64,000 nt of DNA from Rhodoblastus sphagnicola (lineage in GTDB: Bacteria; Pseudomonadota; Alphaproteobacteria; Rhizobiales; Beijerinckiaceae). Under the pieces are notes generated by a model. It searched no databases and had not been told where the DNA came from. It saw only the letters and a list, made by a program, of their open reading frames with translations. Of the stretch, positions 52,276 through 61,658 are shown piece by piece (the first letter of the stretch is position 1; every line of letters begins with the position of its first letter). The stretch spans positions 62,001 to 126,000 of the forward strand of contig NZ_NHSJ01000073.1 in assembly GCF_002937075.1 (NCBI RefSeq). The letters run 5' to 3'. The position numbers were made by a program, and so were the translations under genes.

Positions 52276-52545
52276 ATGTCCAAGAAACGCGGCGACAGGC
52301 CCGAGGTTGCGCTGACGGAAGGCGCGATCCGCGTGAGCTGGAAAGGCCGGGTGCGCACCATCCTGCCATCGCCCAAACCGCAGGACGCGGAAGACGAGGC
52401 GGATTTTTTCGTCGATCTCGACGATGTCGTGTGCTGGGATCCGCCAGACGACGAGACCGAGATCGAGATGCACGAATTGCAGCGCATCCTCGAAGCCATC
52501 GACGAGGCTTTCGAGCGCATGGGGCTGGTGGTGGCTTATGAGTGA
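52276..52545 (+). CDS. Imm74-like small acidic protein
   Basis: An 89-residue acidic protein. The pattern ALTEGAIRVSWKGR, FFVDLDDVVCWDPP and LQRILEAIDEAFERMGLVV matches the Immunity protein 74 family as I remember it. The ATG at 52276 follows GGGGAG. No toxin or polymorphic-effector gene is nearby, so an immunity role is uncertain; it may be a domesticated orphan. Confidence 0.6.
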   Translation: MSKKRGDRPEVALTEGAIRVSWKGRVRTILPSPKPQDAEDEADFFVDLDDVVCWDPPDDETEIEMHELQRILEAIDEAFERMGLVVAYE

Positions 52546-52624
52546 GCCAAAGCCGTCCTTGCGCTTTTCCAAAGCCGATGCAGCCTGCTAATACCGCGAC
52601 AAAGCGTAACCGGAGTGCGCCGCG

Positions 52625-53515
52625 ATGAAATGGGAAGATTTCCGCCAGTCCGACAATATCGAGGATCGCCGTGGCTCCGACGACACGGGCGGCGGCGGCA
52701 TGATGGGCGGATCGTCCGGCCATCTCGGGCTTGGCGCCATGATCGTGCTGGGCATCATCGGCTACGCCTTGGGGATCGATCCGAGGGTGCTGATCGGCGG
52801 CGCGGAAATGGTGTCGCACGTGTCTTCGGGCGCGCAGCACCAGAGCGCCGCGCCGCGCGGCCAGGTGGGCGCGCCAAAAGACCGCATCGGCCAGTTCGTC
52901 GCCGCCATTCTCGCCGAGAACGAGGATGTGTGGAAGGACGTGTTGCCACAGCAGGCCAATGTCCGCTTCGTTCCCGCGCCGGTCGTGCTGTTCAACGGCC
53001 AGACCCGTTCGGGGTGTGGCAAGGCGCAATCGGCCATGGGGCCGTTCTATTGCCCCGAAGACAAGAAAATCTATCTCGACACCTCGTTCTTCCGCGAGAT
53101 GCAACAAAAATTCGGCGGCGGCGGCGATTTCGCCTACGCCTATGTGATTTCCCACGAAATGGGCCACCACATTCAGGACCAGCTCGGCATTCTCTCGAAA
53201 TGGCAGGACGCGCAGCAGAACGCCGGCAGCAAGGCGCAGGCCAACGCCATATCGGTGCGCATCGAATTGCAGGCCGATTGCCTCGCTGGCGTCTGGGCCG
53301 CCAACGCCAACCAGAAATGGCAGGTGCTCGAAGCAGGCGACGTCGAAAAGGCGATCGCCACGGCCCAGGCCATCGGCGACGACAAGTTGCAGGAGGCCTC
53401 GCGCGGCTATGTCGTGCCGGACAGCTTCACCCACGGTTCGGCGGCGCAGCGCGTGCAATGGCTGCAACGCGGGCTGCAATCGGGCAAGATCGCCAGTTGC
53501 AACACCTTTAACTGA
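52625..53515 (+). CDS. Neutral zinc metallopeptidase (YpfJ family)
   Basis: A 296-residue membrane-anchored protein with a hydrophobic helix at about 36-52 and zinc motif ISHEMGHHIQDQLG (HExxH). The family-typical CGKAQSAMGPFYCPEDKKIY and ELQADCLAGVWA (the third-ligand Glu region) are present. The length is normal for PF04228. The physiological substrate is unknown. Confidence 0.92.
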   Translation: MKWEDFRQSDNIEDRRGSDDTGGGGMMGGSSGHLGLGAMIVLGIIGYALGIDPRVLIGGAEMVSHVSSGAQHQSAAPRGQVGAPKDRIGQFVAAILAENEDVWKDVLPQQANVRFVPAPVVLFNGQTRSGCGKAQSAMGPFYCPEDKKIYLDTSFFREMQQKFGGGGDFAYAYVISHEMGHHIQDQLGILSKWQDAQQNAGSKAQANAISVRIELQADCLAGVWAANANQKWQVLEAGDVEKAIATAQAIGDDKLQEASRGYVVPDSFTHGSAAQRVQWLQRGLQSGKIASCNTFN

Positions 53516-53538
53516 GCTGGCGCGAATCGTGCTTTGGC

Positions 53539-53639
53539 GCATGATCCCAAAAAGTGGACACCGGTTTTTGGAAAAGATCATGCGAAAACCAAGAGGCTAG
53601 AGCGCGATGCGTTTCCGTGGAGACGCATCGCGCTCTAGC
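53539..53639. repeat. Interspersed palindromic repeat, copy 1, with a strong hairpin
   Basis: The left part (53539-53583) is flanked by GCATGATC/GATCATGC and contains the core AAGTGGACACCGGTT within an outer palindrome. The right part (53596-53639) is a hairpin with perfect 17-bp arms (GCTAGAGCGCGATGCGT). It lies between the metallopeptidase and the next small gene and is related to copies at 59977 and 63901. Confidence 0.75.
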
Positions 53640-53657
53640 GTTGCGAAAGGAGCGCCC

Positions 53658-53945
53658 ATGCCGTCGATTCCCGTCGCCAATCTCACCGAACAGGGCCAGG
53701 ACATGGTGATCGTCATCATGGACCCGCGTTTCGTCCAGGCCAATCCAAGCCAGCAGGAGGCGGTCATCGGGCAGTTGCAGGCGCGTTCCGACGCCTGCGG
53801 GCTCAAGGGGACCGTCGCTTTGGTCTGGGATGGCGGAGGTTGGATGGATTATCTGGCGCCGCAGCCCTGGCATGATTTTTTTCGCGGCGTCACGCTCGAC
53901 GACGTGCGCGCGCGGATCAACGCCGCGATTACCTGGCAAAGTTGA
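53658..53945 (+). CDS. Small conserved-looking protein, unknown function
   Basis: A 95-residue soluble protein (MVIVIMDPRFVQANPSQQEA, LVWDGGGWMDYLAPQPWHDF) with no recognised family. The ATG at 53658 follows AAAGGAG. Codon use is like the neighbours. It lies between a repeat element and purD and is probably expressed, but I assign no function. Confidence 0.6.
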   Translation: MPSIPVANLTEQGQDMVIVIMDPRFVQANPSQQEAVIGQLQARSDACGLKGTVALVWDGGGWMDYLAPQPWHDFFRGVTLDDVRARINAAITWQS

Positions 53946-53992
53946 CCTGAAGCGCCGCCTCGCCCTAAAGACAGCGCCGAAACGAGGCGCAC

Positions 53993-55258
53993 ATGAACGT
54001 TCTTCTCATCGGCTCCGGCGGGCGCGAACATGCGCTGGCTCTGGCGCTCGCAAAAAGCCCGCTGCTGACAAAACTGTTCGCCGCGCCCGGCAATCCCGGC
54101 ACGGCGCAAGTCGCCACGAATGTCGCGCTCGACGTCGCCGACGCGCGGGCCGTGATCGCCTTCTGCCAAATCCAGAACATCGGTTTTGTCGTGATCGGGC
54201 CGGAGCAGCCGCTGGTCGATGGCCTTGTGGACGCGCTCGAAGCCGCCGGGATCAAGGCGTTCGGGCCCTCAAAACTTGCGGCGCGGCTCGAAGGCTCCAA
54301 GGGCTTCACCAAGGATCTTTGCGCCAAATATGGCATTCCCACCGGCGCCTATGCGCGTTTCACCGACCGCGACGCCGCCTTGGCCTATTTGCGCGACAAG
54401 GGCGCGCCCATCGTGGTCAAGGCCGACGGCCTCGCCGCCGGCAAGGGGGTCACGGTCGCGCTGACGCTAGCCGAGGCGGAAAGCGCGGTGAACGACCTGT
54501 TCGGCGGCGCGTTTGGCGCGGCCGGGGCGGAATGCGTGATCGAGGAATTTCTCGACGGCGAGGAGGCTTCGTTCTTCGCTTTGTGCGACGGCGACAAGGC
54601 TTTGGCGTTTGCTTCGGCGCAGGACCACAAGCGGGTCGGCGACGGCGACACCGGGCCGAACACCGGCGGCATGGGCGCCTATTCGCCCGCGCCGGTCGTG
54701 ACCGACGCCATCGCCGCGCGGGTGATGGACGAAATCGTCAATCCGACCGTCGCGGCGATGAAGGCCGAGGGCTGCCCGTTCAAGGGGGTGCTGTTCGTCG
54801 GGCTGATGATCGGCGAGGACGGCCCAAAACTGATCGAATTCAACACGCGATTCGGCGATCCCGAATGCCAGGTGATGCTGGCCCGGCTTGAGGACGATCT
54901 GTTGGGGGCGCTGCTCGGCTGCGCCGTCGGGAACCTGCCGGAAAAGGTCCATCTCTCGCCGAAAACCGCGCTGACCGTGGTGATGGCGGCGCGGGGCTAT
55001 CCCGGAACGCCGAAAAAGGGCGGGGTCATCGCCGGGATCGCCGAGGCTGAAACAATCGCCGGCGTCAAGATCGTCCACGCCGGCACCAAAATGCACGGCG
55101 AAAACCTCGTCGCCAATGGCGGCCGCGTGCTGAACGTGGTGGCGCTGGCCGACAGCGTTTTCGACGCCCAAAACCTCGCCTACCGGGGCGTGGACGCGCT
55201 CGACTTCCCCGATGGCTTCTGCCGCCGCGATATCGGCTGGCGGGCTATTGGCCATTAG
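53993..55258 (+). CDS. purD: Phosphoribosylamine-glycine ligase
   Basis: A 421-residue ATP-grasp enzyme of purine synthesis. The N-terminus [48 protein letters not shown] and [13 protein letters not shown] are signatures of PurD. Its length is normal. It is monocistronic, starting 47 bases after the small gene. Confidence 0.96.
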   Translation: MNVLLIGSGGREHALALALAKSPLLTKLFAAPGNPGTAQVATNVALDVADARAVIAFCQIQNIGFVVIGPEQPLVDGLVDALEAAGIKAFGPSKLAARLEGSKGFTKDLCAKYGIPTGAYARFTDRDAALAYLRDKGAPIVVKADGLAAGKGVTVALTLAEAESAVNDLFGGAFGAAGAECVIEEFLDGEEASFFALCDGDKALAFASAQDHKRVGDGDTGPNTGGMGAYSPAPVVTDAIAARVMDEIVNPTVAAMKAEGCPFKGVLFVGLMIGEDGPKLIEFNTRFGDPECQVMLARLEDDLLGALLGCAVGNLPEKVHLSPKTALTVVMAARGYPGTPKKGGVIAGIAEAETIAGVKIVHAGTKMHGENLVANGGRVLNVVALADSVFDAQNLAYRGVDALDFPDGFCRRDIGWRAIGH

Positions 55259-55309
55259 GGAACAGCCGCGCCGGGTGGCGGAGAATTCAGCAAGACGGGA
55301 CAAGCGATC

Positions 55310-56290
55310 ATGCAAGCCTTGGTGTTCGACAGGACCGGCGACCTCTCCGCCCTGACCCTGGCCGAGCGGCCAGATCCGGTCGCCGGGCCGGGCGAGGCCG
55401 TCGTCGAGGTGATGGCCGCCGGCCTGAACCCCAGCGACGTCAAGAACGTGCTTGGCTTCTTCCCGGCCTACACCACGCCGCCGCGCATTCCCGGTCGGGA
55501 TTTCGCCGGCGTTTTACGCCAGGGGCCGCCGGAGCTGATCGGCAGAAAAGTGTGGGGCACGGGCCTCGGTCTCGGCTTCACCCAGGACGGAACCCATGCG
55601 GATTTCGTCAAACTGCCCGCCGCCGGCTGCGCGCCCATGCCGGCAAAACTTTCGTTCGCGGAGGCGGCGGCCTGCGGCGTGCCCTACACCACCGCCTATG
55701 ACGGCCTCGTCCGCGCTGGCGTCGGTCCGGGGAAAAATCTTGTGGTGATCGGCGGCAATGGCGCGGTCGGCCGCGCCGCTCTGGCGCTGGGCAAGGCCAT
55801 GGGCGCGCGGGTGGTGGCGGCGGTTCGGCGGCAAGCCCAGGCGGAAAAGCTCGACGCGCTCGGATACGAAACATTGGTTCTCGGCGCGCCCGACGCTTTC
55901 GCCGCGCTGGTCGCGCAAAAATATTCCGGCGGCGCCGACGTGATTTTCGAAACCACCGGCGCCTGGCTGCCGGCCGCCGTGCGCGCCTGCGCCAAACACG
56001 GCTCGATCTGCGTGATCGCCCCGCCCGGCGCGGGCCAGTTGACCGTGGATTTCCCGGTGCTGGATTTTTACCGGCGCGGACTGACGCTGATCGGCGTCAA
56101 CTCGCTGCTGCACGACACCGTCGCCTGCGCCAAAATGCTGACGACTTTCGCCGGCTGGTTCGACAGCGCCGCCCTGCCGCCGCCGCCCCGGGCGGAAAGC
56201 CGCCCGTTGAGCGAGGGATTGGCCGCTTATGCGGAGGTCAAGGCCGGCTTTTCCGAAAAGATCGTGCTGGTCCGGGCCGAGGCGCGCTGA
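55310..56290 (+). CDS. MDR-family quinone oxidoreductase-like protein
   Basis: A 326-residue medium-chain dehydrogenase/reductase. GLNPSDVKNVLGFFP and PRIPGRDFAGV at the N-terminus and the NAD(P) fold LVVIGGNGAVGRAALALGKAMG are present. It lacks the catalytic zinc cysteine cluster, so it is closer to quinone or enone reductases. It follows purD by 51 bases; substrate unknown. Confidence 0.85.
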   Translation: MQALVFDRTGDLSALTLAERPDPVAGPGEAVVEVMAAGLNPSDVKNVLGFFPAYTTPPRIPGRDFAGVLRQGPPELIGRKVWGTGLGLGFTQDGTHADFVKLPAAGCAPMPAKLSFAEAAACGVPYTTAYDGLVRAGVGPGKNLVVIGGNGAVGRAALALGKAMGARVVAAVRRQAQAEKLDALGYETLVLGAPDAFAALVAQKYSGGADVIFETTGAWLPAAVRACAKHGSICVIAPPGAGQLTVDFPVLDFYRRGLTLIGVNSLLHDTVACAKMLTTFAGWFDSAALPPPPRAESRPLSEGLAAYAEVKAGFSEKIVLVRAEAR

Positions 56291-56469
56291 CGCCTCGGCT
56301 CAGATCGGCCATCCGACCTTGAACGGGTCCAATTCGGCGGGATGGCTGGCCGCGGCGCGCTTGTTTCGGAATCATTCGCGGTCGCTGCGGCCCAGAGCAT
56401 ATGGTCGCTGGAAACAGCATCGTAAAGACAAGACAAAAGCCGGCCTTTGCGAAGACTTTTTTGAAAACT

Positions 56470-57150
56470 TTACCCGAGCAGGCGTAACGCGGCCTTCGGC
56501 AATTCGCTGAAATGCGAGATCACCTGGTCTGGCGAGTATTCCTGCACGGGGCGATCCGTATAGCCGAAATCGACCGCGATCACTGGCACGCCCGCCGCCT
56601 TGGCCGTGGCTATGTCGGTCTTGCTATCGCCCACCATGATCGTTCTCGCGGGTGCGCCGCCCGACGCCGCAATGGTGCGCAGCAGCGGCGTCGGATCGGG
56701 TTTCGCCACGCCGAACGTGTCCTGGCCGCAGATGAAGGCGAATCGCTCGATCACACCGAGTTTTTCCAGCAGAATCTTGGCCGGGCGCTCGATCTTGTTG
56801 GTGCAAACCGCGAAAAAGCCGCCCGTCCGCTCCAGTTCATCGAGCGCCGCCTCGACGCCGGGATAGAGCAGGGTTTCGTCGGCGATGCGGGTCTCGTAAT
56901 GGGCGAGAAACAGGCGGAACATTTCGTCTTCGCGGGCTGCGTCCACGGTCGCGCCCTGCTGGCGCAAGGCGCGCTGGATCAGGGCGCGCGCCCCGGCGCC
57001 GAGCAGCGAGCGGGCGTCCTCGGCCGGCGTCGTGGCGAAACCCGCCTGCGTCATCACATGGTCGAGCGTTCCCATCAGGTCGGGCGCCGTGTCGGCCAGC
57101 GTGCCGTCGAGATCGAACACATAAAGAATCTTGTCCGCCTGTTGCAACAA
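56470..57150 (-). CDS. gph: Phosphoglycolate phosphatase-like HAD phosphatase
   Basis: A 226-residue HAD enzyme. Motif I is FDLDGTLADTAPDLMGTLDH, a cap domain follows, motif II is CTNK, and the conserved HAD end is KPDPTPLL plus VGDSKTDIATAKAAGV. It matches Gph, which hydrolyses 2-phosphoglycolate. No ATG is present; AGGAGG precedes TTG at 57150 by 5 bases (a second TTG at 57147 is equally placed). Confidence 0.87.
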   Translation of the reverse strand: MLQQADKILYVFDLDGTLADTAPDLMGTLDHVMTQAGFATTPAEDARSLLGAGARALIQRALRQQGATVDAAREDEMFRLFLAHYETRIADETLLYPGVEAALDELERTGGFFAVCTNKIERPAKILLEKLGVIERFAFICGQDTFGVAKPDPTPLLRTIAASGGAPARTIMVGDSKTDIATAKAAGVPVIAVDFGYTDRPVQEYSPDQVISHFSELPKAALRLLG

Positions 57151-57279
57151 TTGCGCCTCCTCGCGATTTGTCCCCTATAGCATCGACGTCCCGCTCCGGC
57201 CACGCCCGCGCGACGGTTGACAAAGCCGGAGGGCCGGGGAAATTGCTTCCGGGCGGCGATTCGCGCGGAGCGAGGGAAC

Positions 57280-57657
57280 ATGGCGAAGCGTTCAAGGTTT
57301 TTCTTACCGATCGTTGTCGCGGCGTGCGCCGCGACGGCGGCAGGGGCGGCGCACGCCGGCAATTTCGAATTCCTCGCGGCGCCGGCGACCGATCTCAACC
57401 GCATCTTCCGGCTCGACAAGGCCACGGGCGAGATCGGGGCCTGCCAATATGGCCTGACCGACGAGGGCTCGATCGGCGTGACCCTTTGCTACAGGTCTGG
57501 CGACGGGGCCGGGCCGCAGGCGCCCAGCGAATACGGTCTGGTCGCCTCGCGCCACGAACGCGAGGGCGGCGTGTTCCGCGTCGATCTGCGCACGGGCGCC
57601 ATGTCGATCTGCTATGTGCTGAAACAGGCCGTGGTCTGCACCCCGCCCAACAAATAG
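57280..57657 (+). CDS. Secreted small protein, unknown function
   Basis: A 125-residue protein with a signal peptide (about 1-25, ending near GAAHAG) and several cysteines (GACQYGL, TLCY, ISICYVL, VCTPP) suited to disulfides. The mature part is beta-rich (FRLDKATGEI, GVFRVDLRTGAM). The ATG at 57280 follows GAGGGA. No known family is recognised. Confidence 0.65.
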   Translation: MAKRSRFFLPIVVAACAATAAGAAHAGNFEFLAAPATDLNRIFRLDKATGEIGACQYGLTDEGSIGVTLCYRSGDGAGPQAPSEYGLVASRHEREGGVFRVDLRTGAMSICYVLKQAVVCTPPNK

Positions 57658-57791
57658 GGTTTCATGCGGCGCGGCGATCCCGATCCGCAGCAGACGCAAA
57701 ATCTCATGGGCGGCGCCTTGGCGCGGCAACCATGGCGAGACCATTCCCTCGCCCTGGCGGGCCGCGCGCATCCTCACACCTCGCGCTGGTC

Positions 57792-58901
57792 TCAAAACAA
57801 ACTCAGCTGCACCCCTCCGGCTTGCGGGCTGATGAACAGGTCGCTGCGCAGCTTCGTCTTGTGCTTGCCAAACCCCAGCCGTTCGCAGGCGAGTTCGAAG
57901 CGCCGGCCCAGTGTCCAGGCGTAGGGTCCGGTTCCCGTCATGCGCTTGCCCCAGCTCGAGTCGTAGAGCTTGCCGTCGCGGGTCGAGCGCAGCAGCGACA
58001 GAACCTTGCGATATTTGTCCGGAAAATTCTCCAGCAGCCAGGCGCCGAACAGGTCCTGCGTTTCCAGCGGCAGGCGCAGCAGGATATAGCCGGCCTCGCT
58101 CGCCCCGGCGGCCTGGGCGCGGGTGAGAATCGTTTCCATTTCGTGGTCGGTGACGCCGGGGATTACCGGCGCGACCATCACCGCCGCAGGCACGCCGGCG
58201 CACGCCAGCGCCTTGATCGCATCGAGCCGCCGCTCCGGCGTGGAGGCGCGCGGCTCCATGGTGCGGGCGAGGCCCCGGTCCAGGGTCGTCACCGACAGCG
58301 CCACCTTGACCAGTCCCTTGGCCGCCATTGGCGCAAGCAGATCGAGATCGCGCAGCACATGGGCGGATTTGGTGACGATGGCCACGGGGTGACAGGCCTC
58401 CGCAAGAACCTGCAAGACCTCGCGCATCACCCTGTGGCGGCGCTCGGTGGGCTGGTAGGGGTCGGTGTTGGTTCCGATGGCGATGGTCTTGGGCTGGTAG
58501 CTTGGCGCCGACAATTCGCGGCGCAGCAGATCGGCGGCTCCGTCCTTCACCGTCAGCCACGTTTCGAAATCCAGCCCCGGCGACAGGCCGAGGAAGGCGT
58601 GGGTCGGGCGGGCGAAACAATAGACGCAGCCGTGTTCGCAGCCGCGATAGGGGTTGATCGAGCGCTCGAAGCCGATGTCGGGAGATTCGTTGCGCGTGAT
58701 CAGGCTGCGCGGACGCTCGTGGGCGATTTGCGTGGCGAAGGCCGGCAAATCCTCCAGCGCGCCCCAGCCGTCGTCGAAATCCTCGCGGCTTTCGCGCTCG
58801 AACCGTCCGCTTCGGTTCGCCGGCGCGCCGCGACCGCGTCGGCGAGCCGGCGCGACATCGGCGGGCGCCACGCTGTCGAGAGGAAGGGGGCAGGCGGTCA
58901 T
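57792..58901 (-). CDS. PA0069-type radical SAM protein
   Basis: A 369-residue radical SAM protein. The cluster motif CEHGCVYC (CX3CX2C) is preceded by NESPDIGFERSINPYRGC and followed by CFARPTHAFLGLSPGLDFET. IGTNTDPYQPTERRH and VALSVTTLDRGLARTMEPRA are typical of the PA0069/Rv2578c group, related to spore-photoproduct-lyase-like proteins. ATG at 58901 has GGGAG 6 bases upstream. Function is unproven. Confidence 0.88.
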   Translation of the reverse strand: MTACPLPLDSVAPADVAPARRRGRGAPANRSGRFERESREDFDDGWGALEDLPAFATQIAHERPRSLITRNESPDIGFERSINPYRGCEHGCVYCFARPTHAFLGLSPGLDFETWLTVKDGAADLLRRELSAPSYQPKTIAIGTNTDPYQPTERRHRVMREVLQVLAEACHPVAIVTKSAHVLRDLDLLAPMAAKGLVKVALSVTTLDRGLARTMEPRASTPERRLDAIKALACAGVPAAVMVAPVIPGVTDHEMETILTRAQAAGASEAGYILLRLPLETQDLFGAWLLENFPDKYRKVLSLLRSTRDGKLYDSSWGKRMTGTGPYAWTLGRRFELACERLGFGKHKTKLRSDLFISPQAGGVQLSLF

Positions 58902-59000
58902 GTCTCGCTCCCGGAACAAATCATAAACGAACAATCGGAGAACATTAACCTTCTGTCAAGGCCTTTTGCGCCGGGCCAGAAAAGAGGCTAAAGCTGCGCC

Positions 59001-59528
59001 ATGATCTCGGTCGTGCTGCTCTCCCCCTCGCTTCGCGCCGCCGCGCCCGACCCGCGCGCCGCCGAGGCTTTGGCGCGCAGCCTGGGCGCGTTGGTGCGGG
59101 CCACCGTGGAGGGCGTGGTGCGCGACGCCGCGCTGATCGGCCCGGCGGGGGAAGACCTTGCCGCGATCGCCGATTACGCCGGCTGCGCCTATGCGGAGGC
59201 CCAAAACCTCGGCGAGGGTCTGGCGGGCGCCTTGAGCGAAACGCGCGGCGACATCGTCTTCGTGTTCGAGGGCGGCTATGCGCCGCAAACCGGCTTCATC
59301 GAGGAGGCGAGCGATCTCCTTTTGGAAGGCGCTAACTTTTCCGGCGCGCTGCTGCGGCGCGCGCCCCACACTCTGGCGACGCGGTTGGCGCCCAATCTCG
59401 CCCGCCCGGTCGGCCTGCTGGCGCAACGCGTCGCCCTGCGCGGGGCGCGGGCGCGCGACCTCGACGCGCTGATCCGCCATGTCAGGCCATCGCGCACCTT
59501 AAACGTGCGCGCCGTAAGGACGGTATGA
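59001..59528 (+). CDS. GT-A-like hypothetical protein
   Basis: A 175-residue protein. VVRDAALIGPAGEDLAAIAD, AEAQNLGEGLAGALSETRGD and FVFEGGYAPQTGFIEEASDL resemble a reduced nucleotide-diphospho-sugar (GT-A) fold, but a clear DxD is absent. It may be a degenerate glycosyltransferase or a binding protein. It ends exactly where the DUF985 gene begins (TGA then ATG), so they share a transcript. Confidence 0.55.
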   Translation: MISVVLLSPSLRAAAPDPRAAEALARSLGALVRATVEGVVRDAALIGPAGEDLAAIADYAGCAYAEAQNLGEGLAGALSETRGDIVFVFEGGYAPQTGFIEEASDLLLEGANFSGALLRRAPHTLATRLAPNLARPVGLLAQRVALRGARARDLDALIRHVRPSRTLNVRAVRTV

Positions 59529-59969
59529 ATGGATCTTGATCTGCGCGACCCCACGCTTGCGGCGGCGGACGTCATCGCCGCGCTGCGGCTGCGGGCCCAC
59601 CCCGAAGGCGGCCATTACCGCGAAATTTTCCGCGACCGGCCCGAAGGCGGGACGCGCGGCGCCGCCACCAGCATCTATTTCCTGCTGGCCGAGGGCGAGG
59701 CGTCGCGCTGGCATCGCGTCGATGCGGCGGAAATCTGGCTCTGGCACGCCGGCGCGCCGCTGCGGCTCAATATTGCCGACCCGGAAGGCCAGCGCGAACA
59801 AAAGCTCGGCCCCGATCTCCTGGCCGGCGAAACCCTTCAGGCGACCGTGCCCGCTGGCGACTGGCAGGAGGCGCGAAGTTTTGGCGCCTGGACGCTGGTT
59901 TCCTGCATCGTGGCGCCGGCCTTCGACTTCGCGGGCTTCGAACTCGCGCCGCCGGACTGGACGCCGTAG
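59529..59969 (+). CDS. DUF985 cupin-fold protein
   Basis: A 146-residue Cupin_5 protein. LRLRAHPEGGHYREIFRD, TSIYFLLAEGEASRWHRVDA and ETLQATVPAGDWQEARSF are the DUF985 signatures, with His/Glu residues that could bind metal. It follows the GT-A-like gene without gap. Function is unknown. Confidence 0.82.
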   Translation: MDLDLRDPTLAAADVIAALRLRAHPEGGHYREIFRDRPEGGTRGAATSIYFLLAEGEASRWHRVDAAEIWLWHAGAPLRLNIADPEGQREQKLGPDLLAGETLQATVPAGDWQEARSFGAWTLVSCIVAPAFDFAGFELAPPDWTP

Positions 59970-59976
59970 CGCATTG

Positions 59977-60024
59977 TCAAGCGAAGTGGACACCGGTTCG
60001 CGTGAAGAAAATGCGTTAAAACAA
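59977..60024 (+). repeat. Interspersed repeat, copy 2
   Basis: A 48-base element starting TCAAGCGAAGTGGACACCGG and ending TTAAAACAA. It differs at only two positions from the inverted copy at 63901-63948. It lies between the DUF985 gene and xseA and is followed by a TCTAGAGCAT motif also seen at the other copies. Confidence 0.85.
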
Positions 60025-60089
60025 TATTCTAGAGCATATTCCCGAAAAGGGTCTCGCCAAGGCCGGGGCGAATTGATTAACTTGGCACA

Positions 60090-61658
60090 ATGGCCGATTC
60101 CTCTCCCACCAACGCCCTCGAAATCAGCGTTTCCGAACTCTCCGGCGCGCTCAAGCGCGCCATCGAGGATCAGTTCGGGCATGTGCGGCTGCGCGGCGAG
60201 ATTTCCAATTATCGCGGGCCGCATTCGTCGGGCCACGCCTATTTCAGCCTGAAGGACGCCAACGCCCGCATCGACGCGGTGGTCTGGAAAGGCGTGTTCC
60301 TGCGGTTGAAGACCAAGCCGCAGGAGGGGCTCGAAGTCATCGCCACCGGCAAGATCACCACCTTTCCGGGGAAAAGTTCGTACCAGATCGTCATCGAGCA
60401 GTTGGAGCCGGCGGGCGTCGGCGCGCTGATGGCGCTGTTGGAGGAGCGGCGCAAGAAACTTGCCGCCGAGGGCCTGTTCGATGAGGCGCGCAAGAAGAAA
60501 CTGCCTCATCTGCCAGGGGTGATCGGCATCGTCACCTCGCCGACCGGGGCGGTGATCCGCGATATTCTGCACCGGCTCGCCGAGCGCTTCCCCCGCCGCG
60601 TGCTGGTCTGGCCGGTGCGCGTGCAGGGCGAAACCTCGGCCGCCGAAGTCGCGGCGGGCATCCGGGGCTTTAACGCCCTGACGCCCGGCGGCAAAATCCC
60701 GCGCCCGGACCTGCTGATCGTGGCGCGCGGCGGCGGCTCGCTGGAAGATCTGTGGAGCTTTAACGAGGAAGAGGTTTTGCGGGCGGCGGCGGAGTCGCAA
60801 ATCCCGCTCATCTCCGCCATCGGCCACGAGACCGACTGGACCCTGCTCGACCATGTCGCCGATCTGCGCGCGCCGACCCCGACCGGCGCGGCGGAAAAGG
60901 CGGTGCCGGTGCGCGCCGAACTGTTGGCGAACGTCAACGCGCTGGCGCGGCGCCACGACGAGGCGATCCTCCGGCTGATCGAGCGCCGCCGCAATGATTT
61001 GCATTCGCTCGCCCGCGCCTTGCCGCAGGCGGAGGCCCTGCTGTCGACGCCCCGGCAGCGCCAGGATCGCGCAGCGGAACGCCTCGCCTCGGCGCTGCGC
61101 GGTTTTGTCGGCGCGCGGCGGCTCGCGTTGGCGGAAGCCTCCCGCCTGCTCGCCCGCCACGCGCCGCAGGCGGAGTTGCAGCGCGTCGCCGGGCGGCTGA
61201 ACACGCTGAAATTTCGGTTGGAGTCGGCAGGCCGGGGGATGGCTGACCGCCGTCGTGAGCGATTCGTCACGCTCGGCGCCCGGTTCGATGCGGCTTTCGC
61301 CGGGCGCGTGCGGTTGCTCGGCCATGAACTCCAGGGGCGGCGCGAACGCGCGCAAAATCTCAGGCTCAGGCTCGACGGCGCCTTTGTCGCCGCTCTGGCG
61401 CGCCGCCGCGACCGCCTCGCCCACGCCACACAGTTGCTTGGGGCGGTCGGGTATCAGGCGGTGCTGCAACGCGGTTTCGTCCTGGTGCGCGACGCCGAAG
61501 GCGGCGTCGTCCGCTCGGCGCGGCAGGTGGGGGCCGGCGATTCGCTGCATCTCCATTTTGCGGACGGTCAGGTGGACGCGATCGTGAAAGGCGAGGAACC
61601 CGTCAAAAAACGCGCGCCGGCCAAAAAAACGCCGGGCGGGCAGGGCAGCCTGTTTTGA
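60090..61658 (+). CDS. xseA: Exodeoxyribonuclease VII large subunit
   Basis: A 522-residue XseA. The N-terminal OB fold has VRLRGEISNYRGPHSSGHAY, and the nuclease core has IGIVTSPTGAVIRDILHRL, LIVARGGGSLEDLWSFNEE and ISAIGHETDWTLLDHVADL. Long coiled coils follow, and a basic C-terminal tail (EEPVKKRAPAKKTPGG). It degrades single-stranded DNA with XseB, which is not in the window. The stop overlaps the next gene's TTG. Confidence 0.95.
   Translation: MADSSPTNALEISVSELSGALKRAIEDQFGHVRLRGEISNYRGPHSSGHAYFSLKDANARIDAVVWKGVFLRLKTKPQEGLEVIATGKITTFPGKSSYQIVIEQLEPAGVGALMALLEERRKKLAAEGLFDEARKKKLPHLPGVIGIVTSPTGAVIRDILHRLAERFPRRVLVWPVRVQGETSAAEVAAGIRGFNALTPGGKIPRPDLLIVARGGGSLEDLWSFNEEEVLRAAAESQIPLISAIGHETDWTLLDHVADLRAPTPTGAAEKAVPVRAELLANVNALARRHDEAILRLIERRRNDLHSLARALPQAEALLSTPRQRQDRAAERLASALRGFVGARRLALAEASRLLARHAPQAELQRVAGRLNTLKFRLESAGRGMADRRRERFVTLGARFDAAFAGRVRLLGHELQGRRERAQNLRLRLDGAFVAALARRRDRLAHATQLLGAVGYQAVLQRGFVLVRDAEGGVVRSARQVGAGDSLHLHFADGQVDAIVKGEEPVKKRAPAKKTPGGQGSLF

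Noticed and set aside
53596-53639. Strong hairpin considered as a terminator
   Set aside because: No T-run on either side, and related hairpins accompany another repeat copy, so it was placed in the repeat element.
59499-61556. Minus-strand frame opposite xseA and DUF985
   Set aside because: Shadow frame; xseA is unambiguous on the plus strand.
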